This document shows positions 50,134-58,504 of a stretch of DNA of 64,000 bases, piece after piece (position 1 is the stretch's first letter; every line of letters starts with the position of its first letter). The notes under the pieces were generated by a model that saw only the letters and a program-made list of their open reading frames with translations, was not told where the DNA came from and ran no database searches. The stretch is from the NCBI GenBank assembly GCA_045580025.1, contig JAZNNB010000030.1, forward strand, positions 1 through 64,000, written 5' to 3'. This DNA is from SIG440 sp045580025. GTDB taxonomy: Bacteria; Bacillota; Clostridia; Monoglobales; Monoglobaceae. Both the position numbers and the translations under genes were made by a program.

Positions 50134-51534
50134 TCAATCAATAATTTCGCCAATCAGCGACCAGGTTTTTACCTCAGTAATTTTTATATTTACTATTTCG
50201 CCCACCAAAGAATCTTTCCCTTGGAAATTCACAATCTTTCCTCCGTCGGTTCTCCCACTCAAAAACTCCGGATTGTTTTTGCTGAGTCCCTCCACAAGCA
50301 CTTTTTCGCATTTTCCAAGGTAGACATCGTTTTTCTTCTTAGAAATCACGTTCTGAAATTCAACCATTCTCTCAAAATTCTTGTGTTTTTCTTCGGGCGA
50401 AAGACAATCCTCCATTTCTGCCACAGGCGTTCCCTTTCGTTTTGAATAGATGAAAGAAAAAATCATATCATATTCAACTTCCCCAAGGATAGACATTGTC
50501 TCTTCAAAATCTTCATTGGTTTCACCGGGAAATCCAACAATAATATCTGTGGTTAGAACAATATCAGGCATCTTTTCCCGAACTTTTTTCACTATATCCA
50601 GATACTTTTCTCTGGTATAGCTGCGATTCATTTTTTTGAGGATTCTGTCAGAGCCGCACTGTACGGGAAGATGTAGTTGCTTGCATATCTTGTCATTTTC
50701 CGCCATAACACAGATAAGCTCGTCCGATATATCCTTTGGGTGAGATGTCATAAACCTAACCCTTTCTATTCCGTCAACCTTGCAAACCTCTTCAAGAAGC
50801 TTGGCAAAAGAAATTCCGTCAGCCAAATCATTCCCATAAGAATTCACATTCTGCCCAAGAAGCATAACCTCTTTATAACCAAGTGCCGCCACCTCACGCA
50901 CTTCTTTTAATACGCTTTCCATAGTTCTACTGCGTTCACGACCTCGAACATACGGAACTATACAATAGGTGCAAAAATTGTTGCAGCCATACATAATCGG
51001 GATTTTTGCAAGAGGCAATTTTTCACGTTTTGTGGTTATCCCCTCAAAAATTTCGCCATCACTGTCATGAATATCAAAAGCTCTGCCAACATCTTTCGCC
51101 TCACACAGGAGCTGTGGCAATTTAACAAGCGCATGAGTGCCAAAAACCATATCCACGTGCTTATATTTTTTCTTTATCTGCTCCGCAATATGCTCTTGTT
51201 GAACCATACATCCGCACACACCAATAATGAGCGACGGTTTTTTCGCCTTTAAGTGCTTCAGTGCCCCCAAATTCCCAAACACCCGAAGTTCCGCATTTTC
51301 ACGAACAGCACAGGTGTTGTAAATCACCAAATCAGCATCTTTCACATCATCACAAAACTCATACCCCATATCAAAAAGCATTCCACAGATTCGCTCGGAA
51401 TCGTTTTCATTCTGGGCACAGCCATAAGTCTCCACAAACGCCTTGGGAGAATATTCGCGTGCTTCATTGACCAGTCGCATTTTTTGTATATATTCACGCT
51501 GTTTTTGAATTTCTATATTAGTCAGTTCTGCCAA
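50134..51534 (-). CDS. miaB: tRNA-2-methylthio-N6-dimethylallyladenosine synthase MiaB
   Basis: About 466 residues. N-terminal UPF0004 domain with three cluster Cys (ETYGCAQNENDSE, NTCAVRENAE, GVCGCM), radical-SAM domain with MYGCNNFCTYCIVPYVRGRE (CxxxCxxC), and a C-terminal TRAM domain (EKVLVEGLSKNNPEF onward). It adds the methylthio group to i6A37 in tRNA. The TTG at 51534 is the likely start, with GGGGAG upstream; the open frame back to 51603 covers the promoter and leader. First gene of the long minus-strand run. Confidence 0.93.
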   Translation of the reverse strand: MAELTNIEIQKQREYIQKMRLVNEAREYSPKAFVETYGCAQNENDSERICGMLFDMGYEFCDDVKDADLVIYNTCAVRENAELRVFGNLGALKHLKAKKPSLIIGVCGCMVQQEHIAEQIKKKYKHVDMVFGTHALVKLPQLLCEAKDVGRAFDIHDSDGEIFEGITTKREKLPLAKIPIMYGCNNFCTYCIVPYVRGRERSRTMESVLKEVREVAALGYKEVMLLGQNVNSYGNDLADGISFAKLLEEVCKVDGIERVRFMTSHPKDISDELICVMAENDKICKQLHLPVQCGSDRILKKMNRSYTREKYLDIVKKVREKMPDIVLTTDIIVGFPGETNEDFEETMSILGEVEYDMIFSFIYSKRKGTPVAEMEDCLSPEEKHKNFERMVEFQNVISKKKNDVYLGKCEKVLVEGLSKNNPEFLSGRTDGGKIVNFQGKDSLVGEIVNIKITEVKTWSLIGEIID

Positions 51535-51537
51535 ACA

Positions 51538-51599
51538 AAAAACACTCCCCTCAATTTTAGCATATACATACTTTATTATACTATTTTCGGAGTGTTTTT
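51538..51599. repeat. Inverted repeat spanning the miaB promoter and ribosome binding site
   Basis: AAAAACACTCC (51538-51548) and GGAGTGTTTTT (51589-51599), perfect 11-bp arms 40 bases apart. One arm contains the miaB Shine-Dalgarno, the other lies in the -35/-10 spacer. Confidence 0.6.
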
Positions 51600-51603
51600 G
51601 CAA
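51575..51603 (-). promoter_or_regulatory. Sigma-A promoter of miaB
   Basis: On the minus strand TTGCAA (51598-51603), 17-base spacer, perfect TATAAT (51575-51580), about 40 bases before the TTG start. Confidence 0.7.
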
Positions 51604-51638
51604 TAGGTTTTTTGTGATAAATATTGAAATTTCAGCCT

Positions 51639-52004
51639 TTATTTCTGCTTGGGATTAAATATAATGGCCGCCAGAAACCCAAAGAAAATTGACGCCGCAA
51701 TCCCCCCTGCCGCCCCGGTAACCCCACCGGTGAATACCCCAAGGAAGCCCCTTTCGGAAATCCCCTTAAAAACGCCCTTTGCCAAGGTGTTTCCAAATCC
51801 AATAATTGGAACGGTAGCACCAGCACCACCTATTTCGATTATCTTATCATAAAGCCCAAGTCCACTCAAGATTACACCCGCCACCACGAAAGCCACCAAA
51901 ATTCGGGCGGGTGTCAGCTTTGTTTTGTCTATAAGAATTTGCGCCACTGCACAAAAAGCACCGCCTACCCAGAATGCGTTAAAAAATCTCATAAAAACTT
52001 CCAT
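51639..52004 (-). CDS. spoVAE: Stage V sporulation protein AE (SpoVAE/AEb)
   Basis: 121 residues, several spans, with FFNAFWVGGAFCAVAQILID and GGAGATVPIIGFGNTLAKGV, the family signature. It is part of the SpoVA channel that moves dipicolinic acid into the forespore and releases it at germination. Last gene of a three-gene spoVA set; ATG with AAAGGG, two bases after spoVAD. Confidence 0.94.
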   Translation of the reverse strand: MEVFMRFFNAFWVGGAFCAVAQILIDKTKLTPARILVAFVVAGVILSGLGLYDKIIEIGGAGATVPIIGFGNTLAKGVFKGISERGFLGVFTGGVTGAAGGIAASIFFGFLAAIIFNPKQK

Positions 52005-52006
52005 TT

Positions 52007-53023
52007 TTATTCCCTTTCTGCAGAAATTGCCACTGCATGAGCAACAGACGGTATCGACTCACCCTGAAGCGTGGATGTAGGGCTAAGCAGCGCCCCAGTC
52101 CCCATAAACAGCACATTTTTAAGCTCGCCCGCACGAATCTTGTCCATAATATATCCACAAAGAGTAATAGCCCCACAACCACATCCCGAGCCACCTGCGT
52201 GCATATCCTGTTTCCGTATATCGAAAATCATGCATCCGCAATCATCATAATTTTCCCCCATGTCAAAGCCCTTTTCGCCCATCAAATCCACGATAATCGA
52301 CTTTCCCACAGTTCCCAAATCCCCCGACACTATGAGGTCATAAAAATCAGGTTTTCGTCCTGTATCTTCAAAATGCGCTGCCAAGGTATCCGCCGCTGCA
52401 GGTGCCATTGCCGCCCCCATATTGTTGGCATCCTTAACCCCCAAATCCATAACTTTTCCTGACGTAAAGTGGGTCACATATGGTCCCTCGCCATTTTCCG
52501 ATAGCACAACCGCCCCCGACCCCGTAACAGTCCACTGCGCCGTAGGGGTCCTCTGTCCGCCATATTCAAGGGGGTTTCTGTACTGACGCTCAGCAGTACA
52601 GAAATGGCTTGAGGTCACCGCAACAGAAAGGTCAGAATACCCCCCGTCAATACTCATAGCAGCAAGCCCCATGGTCTCGGCCATGGTGGAACACGCCCCA
52701 TACACTCCCAAAAAAGGAATGTCAAACGCCATCAGTCCAAAGGTGGAGCCAATGCATTGATTAAGCAAATCCCCTGCAAAAATATATTTTATATCCTTGG
52801 CGTCGACCTTTGCCTTTTCAAGAGCTCGACCCACAGCCGACTTTTGCATTTTGCTTTCCGCCTTCTCCCAGGTGTCCTCACCCCATTCGGCATTTTCCAT
52901 AACAATGTCAAAATGAGCCGCAAGCGGTCCTTCTGCCTCTTTTTGCCCTGCCACTGCTGCCGCAGATAATAAACTCACCGCTTTTGAGAATTTCACCGTC
53001 TGTTTTCCAAGCCGTTTTTCCAT
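52007..53023 (-). CDS. spoVAD: Stage V sporulation protein AD
   Basis: 338 residues, thiolase-like fold. VKFSKAVSLLSAAAVAGQKE, IFAGDLLNQCIGSTFGLMAF, GVYGACSTMAETMGLAAMSI and GGSGCGCGAITLCGYI match SpoVAD throughout. It is a soluble, membrane-associated protein that binds dipicolinic acid. GGGAGGTG precedes the ATG. Confidence 0.96.
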   Translation of the reverse strand: MEKRLGKQTVKFSKAVSLLSAAAVAGQKEAEGPLAAHFDIVMENAEWGEDTWEKAESKMQKSAVGRALEKAKVDAKDIKYIFAGDLLNQCIGSTFGLMAFDIPFLGVYGACSTMAETMGLAAMSIDGGYSDLSVAVTSSHFCTAERQYRNPLEYGGQRTPTAQWTVTGSGAVVLSENGEGPYVTHFTSGKVMDLGVKDANNMGAAMAPAAADTLAAHFEDTGRKPDFYDLIVSGDLGTVGKSIIVDLMGEKGFDMGENYDDCGCMIFDIRKQDMHAGGSGCGCGAITLCGYIMDKIRAGELKNVLFMGTGALLSPTSTLQGESIPSVAHAVAISAERE

Positions 53024-53035
53024 AAATGCACCTCC

Positions 53036-53485
53036 CTATTTTCCAAATCCGAATACATAATAAACAAGTCCCAAAATAATTGACGCATTTATGCCATAAA
53101 CCAACACAGGCCCCGCAATGGTGAACATTTTGGCAGCAAGCCCCAAAACATACCCCTCCCGCTTGAACTCAATGGCAGGAGATACCACTGCATTGGCAAA
53201 GCCCGTTATGGGCACAAGGGTCCCTGCCCCTGCATATTTTGCAAGCTTGTGATAAAGATTAAGTCCTGTAAAAAGCGCCCCCAAAAATACCATAGTAATA
53301 GGAACAGCCGTTTTCACGCTTTCTTCATTTAGTCCAAACACCGACTTATAAATTTCACCAAATGCCTGTCCGATAACGCAAATCAGTCCGCCAATAATAA
53401 AGGCAAATATCATATTTCGAAAAAGCTTGCTGTTAGGCGATTTTTTCTGCACATAATCTAAGTATTCCTGTTTTGTATAATCCAT
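53036..53485 (-). CDS. spoVAC: Stage V sporulation protein AC
   Basis: 149 residues with a short charged N-terminus (YTKQEYLDYVQKKSPNSKLF) and multiple spans, including LVPITGFANAVVSPAIEFKR. SpoVAC is thought to be a mechanosensitive-type channel of the SpoVA complex. The set here is C-D-E only, without spoVAA, AB or AF, as seen in several Clostridia. A sigma-G-like promoter lies 30 bases upstream. Confidence 0.95.
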   Translation of the reverse strand: MDYTKQEYLDYVQKKSPNSKLFRNMIFAFIIGGLICVIGQAFGEIYKSVFGLNEESVKTAVPITMVFLGALFTGLNLYHKLAKYAGAGTLVPITGFANAVVSPAIEFKREGYVLGLAAKMFTIAGPVLVYGINASIILGLVYYVFGFGK

Positions 53486-53516
53486 AAAAGTTCTCCCCTT
53501 ATTTTTCTGTTTCAGT

Positions 53517-53546
53517 TATTATCTGTATTTTTTATGATTGTATTCA
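53517..53546 (-). promoter_or_regulatory. Sigma-G-like promoter of spoVAC-D-E
   Basis: On the minus strand TGAATA (53541-53546), 17-base spacer and GATAATA (53517-53523), close to the sigma-G consensus (TGAATA and CATAMTA). Forespore expression of spoVA is known in Bacillus. Confidence 0.65.
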
Positions 53547-53571
53547 TCTTGTTTTAAGCAAAAAGTCAAAC

Positions 53572-53602
53572 AAAGGGCTTCCCCTTTCGGGGAAGCCCTT
53601 TT
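53572..53602 (-). terminator. Terminator of malQ
   Basis: AAAGGGCTTCCCC / GGGGAAGCCCTTT perfect stem with 4-base loop; the minus-strand flank is GTTTGACTTTTTG. Confidence 0.8.
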
Positions 53603-55033
53603 CTATATTCTGTTATAAAGTTCATTAAGCCGTCTGAATCTTTTTTTGTCAATTCCGTCAAGCTGTTCTTTGGTAACCCGATAACACCAGTTGTTTTCAG
53701 CACGCCCCGGGAAGTTGAGCCGAGTGTCTGCTCCATAACCAAGTATATCCTGAATTGGAAAAATAACCGTTCCTGCGCTGCTTGCCCAGATTGTACGAAG
53801 TATAGCAGCGAGCTCATTGCCCCAATCTTCCGATGTATAGCCGCAATATTCAAGCATCTCACGACGATTTTTCTCATCAAGCTCCCAAAGATAGCCAAGA
53901 AGCGTGTTGTTATCATGAGTTCCGCTGTATGCGATGCAGTTTTCCTTATAGTTATGGGGTTTGTGGGTTGATTCACCTCCAAAGAACCCAAACTGGAACA
54001 CTCTCATGCCAGGGAAACCGCTTTCCTCAACCAAATTCTCTACCTCAAGGGTTATATGTCCCAAATCTTCTGCGATTATCAGCTTTTCACCAGCAGCATT
54101 TTTGATTTTTTCGATTATATCCATACCGGGCGCCTTTATCCATTTGCCATTCTTTGCAGTCTTTTCGGAAGCCGGCACTGCCCAAAAAGATTCAAATGCA
54201 CGAAAATGGTCAATCCGAAGTCCGTCAAAAAGCTCAAGTGACGCTTTCACGCGGTCAATCCACCACTTATATCCTGTTTCTTTCATTTTTTGCCAGTTAT
54301 ATAAGGGGTTACCCCAAAGCTGACCATCCTCCGAAAAATAATCAGGCGGAACACCTGCCACTTGCGTGGGATAGCCCTTTTCATCAAGCAAAAATAATCT
54401 TTGGTCAAAATACACATCCGAGCTGTCAGGCGATACATAAATTGGCATATCCCCAATAAGTTCAATTCCTTGCTCGTTGGCATATTTTTTTATTTTTTTC
54501 CACTCTTCAAAAAATTCATACTGAATAAATTTCCATCCAAAGAGTGTGTCCTCGTCAATATTAGAGGATGTCCATTCCTGCCACGCCCTTTGACCATTGG
54601 CACTTTTCAGTGCCATAAACTTGCAAAAGTTTTCTATGTAAGGCCTCTCTGAAATAAATTCTTCAATCTCCCGTCTTTCATTCACCCGTCTTGATGCCGT
54701 CATAAGCAAAGAAATGCGTTCTTCCCGAAGCCTTTCAAACTCGCAAAGGTATGGTTCTTTTTGTTTTGCCTCATCCAGTTCCGCTTTGGTTATCAACCCC
54801 TTATCAAAAAGGTTTTCAAGGTCAATAAAAAACGGGTTTCCCGCAAATGTGGAATATGATTTATAAGGCGAATTGAAATCATCCACAGGACAAAAAGGCA
54901 ACACCTGCCAGCACGAAAATCCACATTCCCTCAAAAAATCAACAAACTCCCTTGCAGCTTTTCCAAATCCTCCGCAGGAATAGTCACCCCAAAGAGATGA
55001 AATATGCATAAGTACTCCGCTTTTTCGTTTCAA
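53603..55033 (-). CDS. malQ: 4-alpha-glucanotransferase (amylomaltase)
   Basis: 476 residues, GH77. KRKSGVLMHISSLWGDYSCG opens it; catalytic regions include YFSEDGQLWGNPLYNW, the nucleophile Asp in FDGLRIDHFRAFESFWAVPA, IIAEDLGHIT and YSGTHDNNTLLGYL. It transfers glucan segments between maltodextrins. The TTG at 55033 has GGGGG about eight bases upstream and matches usual starts (M-K-R-K-S-G); another in-frame TTG at 55048 overlaps that RBS. Single gene; no other glycogen or maltose genes nearby. Confidence 0.93.
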   Translation of the reverse strand: MKRKSGVLMHISSLWGDYSCGGFGKAAREFVDFLRECGFSCWQVLPFCPVDDFNSPYKSYSTFAGNPFFIDLENLFDKGLITKAELDEAKQKEPYLCEFERLREERISLLMTASRRVNERREIEEFISERPYIENFCKFMALKSANGQRAWQEWTSSNIDEDTLFGWKFIQYEFFEEWKKIKKYANEQGIELIGDMPIYVSPDSSDVYFDQRLFLLDEKGYPTQVAGVPPDYFSEDGQLWGNPLYNWQKMKETGYKWWIDRVKASLELFDGLRIDHFRAFESFWAVPASEKTAKNGKWIKAPGMDIIEKIKNAAGEKLIIAEDLGHITLEVENLVEESGFPGMRVFQFGFFGGESTHKPHNYKENCIAYSGTHDNNTLLGYLWELDEKNRREMLEYCGYTSEDWGNELAAILRTIWASSAGTVIFPIQDILGYGADTRLNFPGRAENNWCYRVTKEQLDGIDKKRFRRLNELYNRI

Positions 55034-55067
55034 AGTTATATCCCCCAATTTTTCAAATGTTATACTT

Positions 55068-55096
55068 ATTTTACCACATTATAAAAACTTTCGCAA
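55068..55096 (-). promoter_or_regulatory. Promoter of malQ
   Basis: On the minus strand TTGCGA (55091-55096), 17-base spacer, TAAAAT (55068-55073) with extended -10 TGG. Confidence 0.6.
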
Positions 55097-55154
55097 CAAC
55101 CAATTATTTTGAACTTTACGAAACTCCCCCATCGCGCATTCCACAAATAAAAAA

Positions 55155-55189
55155 CACAAAAAAAAAGAGACGACCGAGGTCGTCTCTTT
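55155..55189 (-). terminator. Terminator of the 970-residue SLH gene
   Basis: AAAGAGACGACC / GGTCGTCTCTTT with a 2-base gap, followed on the minus strand by a run of about nine T residues. Confidence 0.9.
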
Positions 55190-55209
55190 AATTTCAGCTA
55201 ATCAGCCAA

Positions 55210-58122
55210 TTAGTTGTTCTTTGTGCAAGCATCGATACCCTTGATAATAACGATATCTGTAACCTTGCCGTCATATTCTCTTACATATACGATATCTGTG
55301 TAAGCAAGAGCGTCTTCAGCTGTAATCTCCTCAGCTACAATTCTGTTGCCCTTCTTAAGTGTGAAGGTAGCATCAGCATTATCTTCATCATAGAGAGCTG
55401 CGAAGTACTTGTAAGAACCCTGAGTTGAAACTACAGGATCACCATCAAAGTTGAAGTTGATCACATACTTGTTAGCGCTATCTACGAGCTTGTATGATTC
55501 GCCACTTTCAAATGTGATGAGCTTTGAATTCTTGTGGTAAGCAGCTGCGATACCACCATCAATTTCTTCATCATCTACAGTGATTTCATAATCCATATCA
55601 ACTTCGTCATATGCACCATCAACTCTTACGCTTTCGTCAAAGTCATAAACCATAGCGATATCACTTACTACATCGCCTGTAAGTTTAACCTTAACGATAT
55701 CACCAACTGTGAGAACATCGCCAACTTCGTCAGCTACATCAACTGTTGTAAGAGCATCGATTTCTTCGCCATTTACAAGGATTGTAACAGCAAGTACGCC
55801 TTCTTCTTCAGCATTAACTGTTGTGCCAACACCAGCAATAACAGCAAGACCTGCTGTTGCACCAGCTTTTGTGAAGCCAGCAGCGTCAACTACGATAATA
55901 TCGTTGTCGTCAGCCTTGTTTGTAGCATATACCTGGTATACAGTGTATTCATTCTTGTCTTCAAAGTCTGCAAGTTTAACAACCTTTGAAGCCTTAGCAT
56001 CATCAGCGTCGATAGCGAAGATGATTGCATCTTCATCGATGTATGCGCCTTCAAGCTTGTTGAGGTCTGCATCAAAGTCGCCGCTTTCAGCATCCTTAGC
56101 AATGAACTTGTAGTTTTCATCATCTGCATCATCAGCTGTGTTGATTGTGCTGAGTTCACCATTTGAATTCTTTGTGTATCTTACAACATAACCTTCTGTT
56201 GGTTCAAAATCTTCTCCGCCAAGAGCTTCAGCAGCTTCCTCAGCTGTTACTTCGTTTGCAGAAGATGTTGAGTAGATTACTTCGCCGTTAAGTTTAGCAT
56301 TGTTCTTAAGAGCCATTGTTTCAATGTTGCCATCAGATGTAAGCACCATTACTTTTGCAACAGCCTTACCAAATGTAGGAGCGTCATCAACGCCTACAGT
56401 AAGAATGTAACCATAGTTAGCAGCTGCGCCACCTGCAAGAGCAGCGTCTTCCTGGAATGCAGCAATCTTACCATACTTGTCAATGAAGAATGTACCGCCA
56501 GCACCGATTTCAAGAGTGTCACCAGCGCGGTTTTCAGCTACATCGTACCAAACACCATCAACTTTGTAAGCTGTGTTTGTTCCGTTAACGATTTCAGCTG
56601 ATTTGTTTGATTTCTTTGTTGAAGCGATTGTACCAACAACCTGATTTGTAACAACTTCAGCAACGATTACGTTTGCATCATAGCCAGTAGCGATTACTGA
56701 AAGAACATCCCATTCGTTGAGTTCAGCAACGTCGATTGCTTCGCCATCTTTTGTGATCTTAACAATCTTTTCATTGTCATCAGCATCAACCAAAAGTCCG
56801 CTCATACCAGCAGCATCTTCTTTGAATGCGATGTAGTTATCTTCAACTTCAGCAACAACAGCTGTTTCAGCAAGTTCAACGATAGCTACGTCATAACCAA
56901 GAACATCATCGTTGTCGATGAACTTAATCTGACCACCATAAAGTGAGCCAACGAGGTCTGCAAGGTCAATACCTTCGCCATTGTAGTTGTAAACAACTGT
57001 CATAGCGCTGTCTTCTTTGCCTTCAACATCACTGTCAACAGCAACTGTGATCTTTGTAGCTTTGTTAGCGCCATCTTTGAGGTATTCATGCTTACCTTCT
57101 TCGATTTCGCCGAGGTACTGATCAAGACCGATTACGAGTGTGTCGTTTCTGTTTGAATCAACAGCGATTGAAAGGAGTTCGAGGTTATCTTTTGAGTTAA
57201 CCTTGAGGTAACCAATAACGCTGTGGCCAAGATAATCTTCAGCATCTGTTCCGTTTACAAGGAACTTGTTTGTAGCTCTGTCAAGGAATACCTTGTTTTC
57301 TGTGCCATAGTCATCAGTAACATCGATTACAACATAAGCAGCTTCTGTTGTGTCGATATCTTTTTCTTCACCAAGCTTTGTGATTGAGTTCTCTGTAAGG
57401 ATACCACGAATCTTAACATAACCAAGGTTTTCGCTCATAAGAGTTTTGTAACCTTCTGTTCTTTCTGTGTATTCGTTGTATTCGCCTTCAGCAATCTTGT
57501 AAATAACTTCGCCGTTTGTGTTCCAGCTTGCCTGAACCATCAAAGGTGTGTCAATTGCATTTTCAAGAATCTGAGCGATTGTACCACGGTTAGCAGGCTG
57601 ACCTACTGCTGCGTTAGAAACTGAAAGTGATACATCGTATCTCTGAGCTGCAGCGAGGTAACCTGTGGGGTAACCACCGTTCTTTTCAGCAAAAGGTGTG
57701 TAGCCAAGTGTAGCCATTACCATCTTTACAGCCTGTTCATAGAGAACGGGATCTTCGGGACCGAAGTTTCCGTCGCCATAGCCGTTGATGATGCCCATGC
57801 CAGCAGCGTTTGCAATGTAACCAGAAGCCCAGTGGCTTGCAGGAACGTCAGCAAAACCTGTGTTAGCAGAAGCCTTAGCCATTTCGCCATAACCCTGGAT
57901 ACGAGCGATAAGAGCAGCCATTTCAGCTCTTGTTACGCCGTCTTCGGGCTTGAATGTGCCGTCTTCGTAACCTGTAATGATTCCGAGTTTGTTGAGTGTT
58001 TCAACTGCTTCGTAATAAGCGCTGTCTTCAGCAACATCAGTATAAGTAGCACCAAATGCAACTGTTGTGAGTGCGAGAGCGAAAACGCATACGAGAGCAA
58101 TCACTTTTTTGAGATTTAACAT
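55210..58122 (-). CDS. Major-type SLH-domain S-layer protein
   Basis: 970 residues. Signal peptide 1-24 (VIALVCVFALALTTVAFGA). Three SLH modules at about 25-200: GIITGYEDGTFKPEDGVTRA, FADVPASHWASGYIANAAGM, GDGNFGPEDPVLYEQAVKMV. The long remainder is acidic, rich in Ala, Asp, Glu, Val and Thr, and has only one Cys, near the C-terminus, as is usual for S-layer proteins. Consensus promoter, long leader, good RBS (GGAGG) and a strong terminator suggest high expression. Segments such as NEWDVLSV, GGTFFIDKYGKIAAF and NYGYILTVG align with the 973-residue protein at 16.5-19.4 kb. Confidence 0.9.
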   Translation of the reverse strand: MLNLKKVIALVCVFALALTTVAFGATYTDVAEDSAYYEAVETLNKLGIITGYEDGTFKPEDGVTRAEMAALIARIQGYGEMAKASANTGFADVPASHWASGYIANAAGMGIINGYGDGNFGPEDPVLYEQAVKMVMATLGYTPFAEKNGGYPTGYLAAAQRYDVSLSVSNAAVGQPANRGTIAQILENAIDTPLMVQASWNTNGEVIYKIAEGEYNEYTERTEGYKTLMSENLGYVKIRGILTENSITKLGEEKDIDTTEAAYVVIDVTDDYGTENKVFLDRATNKFLVNGTDAEDYLGHSVIGYLKVNSKDNLELLSIAVDSNRNDTLVIGLDQYLGEIEEGKHEYLKDGANKATKITVAVDSDVEGKEDSAMTVVYNYNGEGIDLADLVGSLYGGQIKFIDNDDVLGYDVAIVELAETAVVAEVEDNYIAFKEDAAGMSGLLVDADDNEKIVKITKDGEAIDVAELNEWDVLSVIATGYDANVIVAEVVTNQVVGTIASTKKSNKSAEIVNGTNTAYKVDGVWYDVAENRAGDTLEIGAGGTFFIDKYGKIAAFQEDAALAGGAAANYGYILTVGVDDAPTFGKAVAKVMVLTSDGNIETMALKNNAKLNGEVIYSTSSANEVTAEEAAEALGGEDFEPTEGYVVRYTKNSNGELSTINTADDADDENYKFIAKDAESGDFDADLNKLEGAYIDEDAIIFAIDADDAKASKVVKLADFEDKNEYTVYQVYATNKADDNDIIVVDAAGFTKAGATAGLAVIAGVGTTVNAEEEGVLAVTILVNGEEIDALTTVDVADEVGDVLTVGDIVKVKLTGDVVSDIAMVYDFDESVRVDGAYDEVDMDYEITVDDEEIDGGIAAAYHKNSKLITFESGESYKLVDSANKYVINFNFDGDPVVSTQGSYKYFAALYDEDNADATFTLKKGNRIVAEEITAEDALAYTDIVYVREYDGKVTDIVIIKGIDACTKNN

Positions 58123-58237
58123 AGTCTCAAATCCTCCTTGAATAAAATATATATTTGTTAATTTTTTTTACAAAGTTATGAATGTTTGTTTCAGGGAGAA
58201 ATGCATCAAAACATAACACCCCCATTAACTTAGGTTG

Positions 58238-58267
58238 ATTATATCACCAAAACACCGTCAATGTCAA
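58238..58267 (-). promoter_or_regulatory. Consensus sigma-A promoter of the 970-residue SLH gene
   Basis: On the minus strand TTGACA (58262-58267), 18-base spacer, TATAAT (58238-58243), both hexamers perfect. The leader is about 110 bases. The remainder of 58123-58504 is AT-rich and holds no gene I can recognise. Confidence 0.82.
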
Positions 58268-58504
58268 CACGAATTTGAAAATGTAACATATTTGTAATAC
58301 ATTTTCAACTCTTTTGTCAAACTAAGTACGGTGAAACCTATATATTGATAAAAAATCATTCCTTTATGTCATATATTGTACTATCAAGAAAGCAATATGT
58401 CAAGGGTTTTTGAAAAATTTGGTAATTTTTTCTGTGTTTTTGGGACATTTTAAGAATTTTTGCTTATTTATTGTATAATTATATAGGAAGAAACTCGGGA
58501 AAAA

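Noticed and set aside
55210..58122. Alternating acidic codon runs read as possible low-complexity repeats
   Set aside because: They fit the acidic, Ala/Val/Asp-rich body of an S-layer protein in a single continuous frame.
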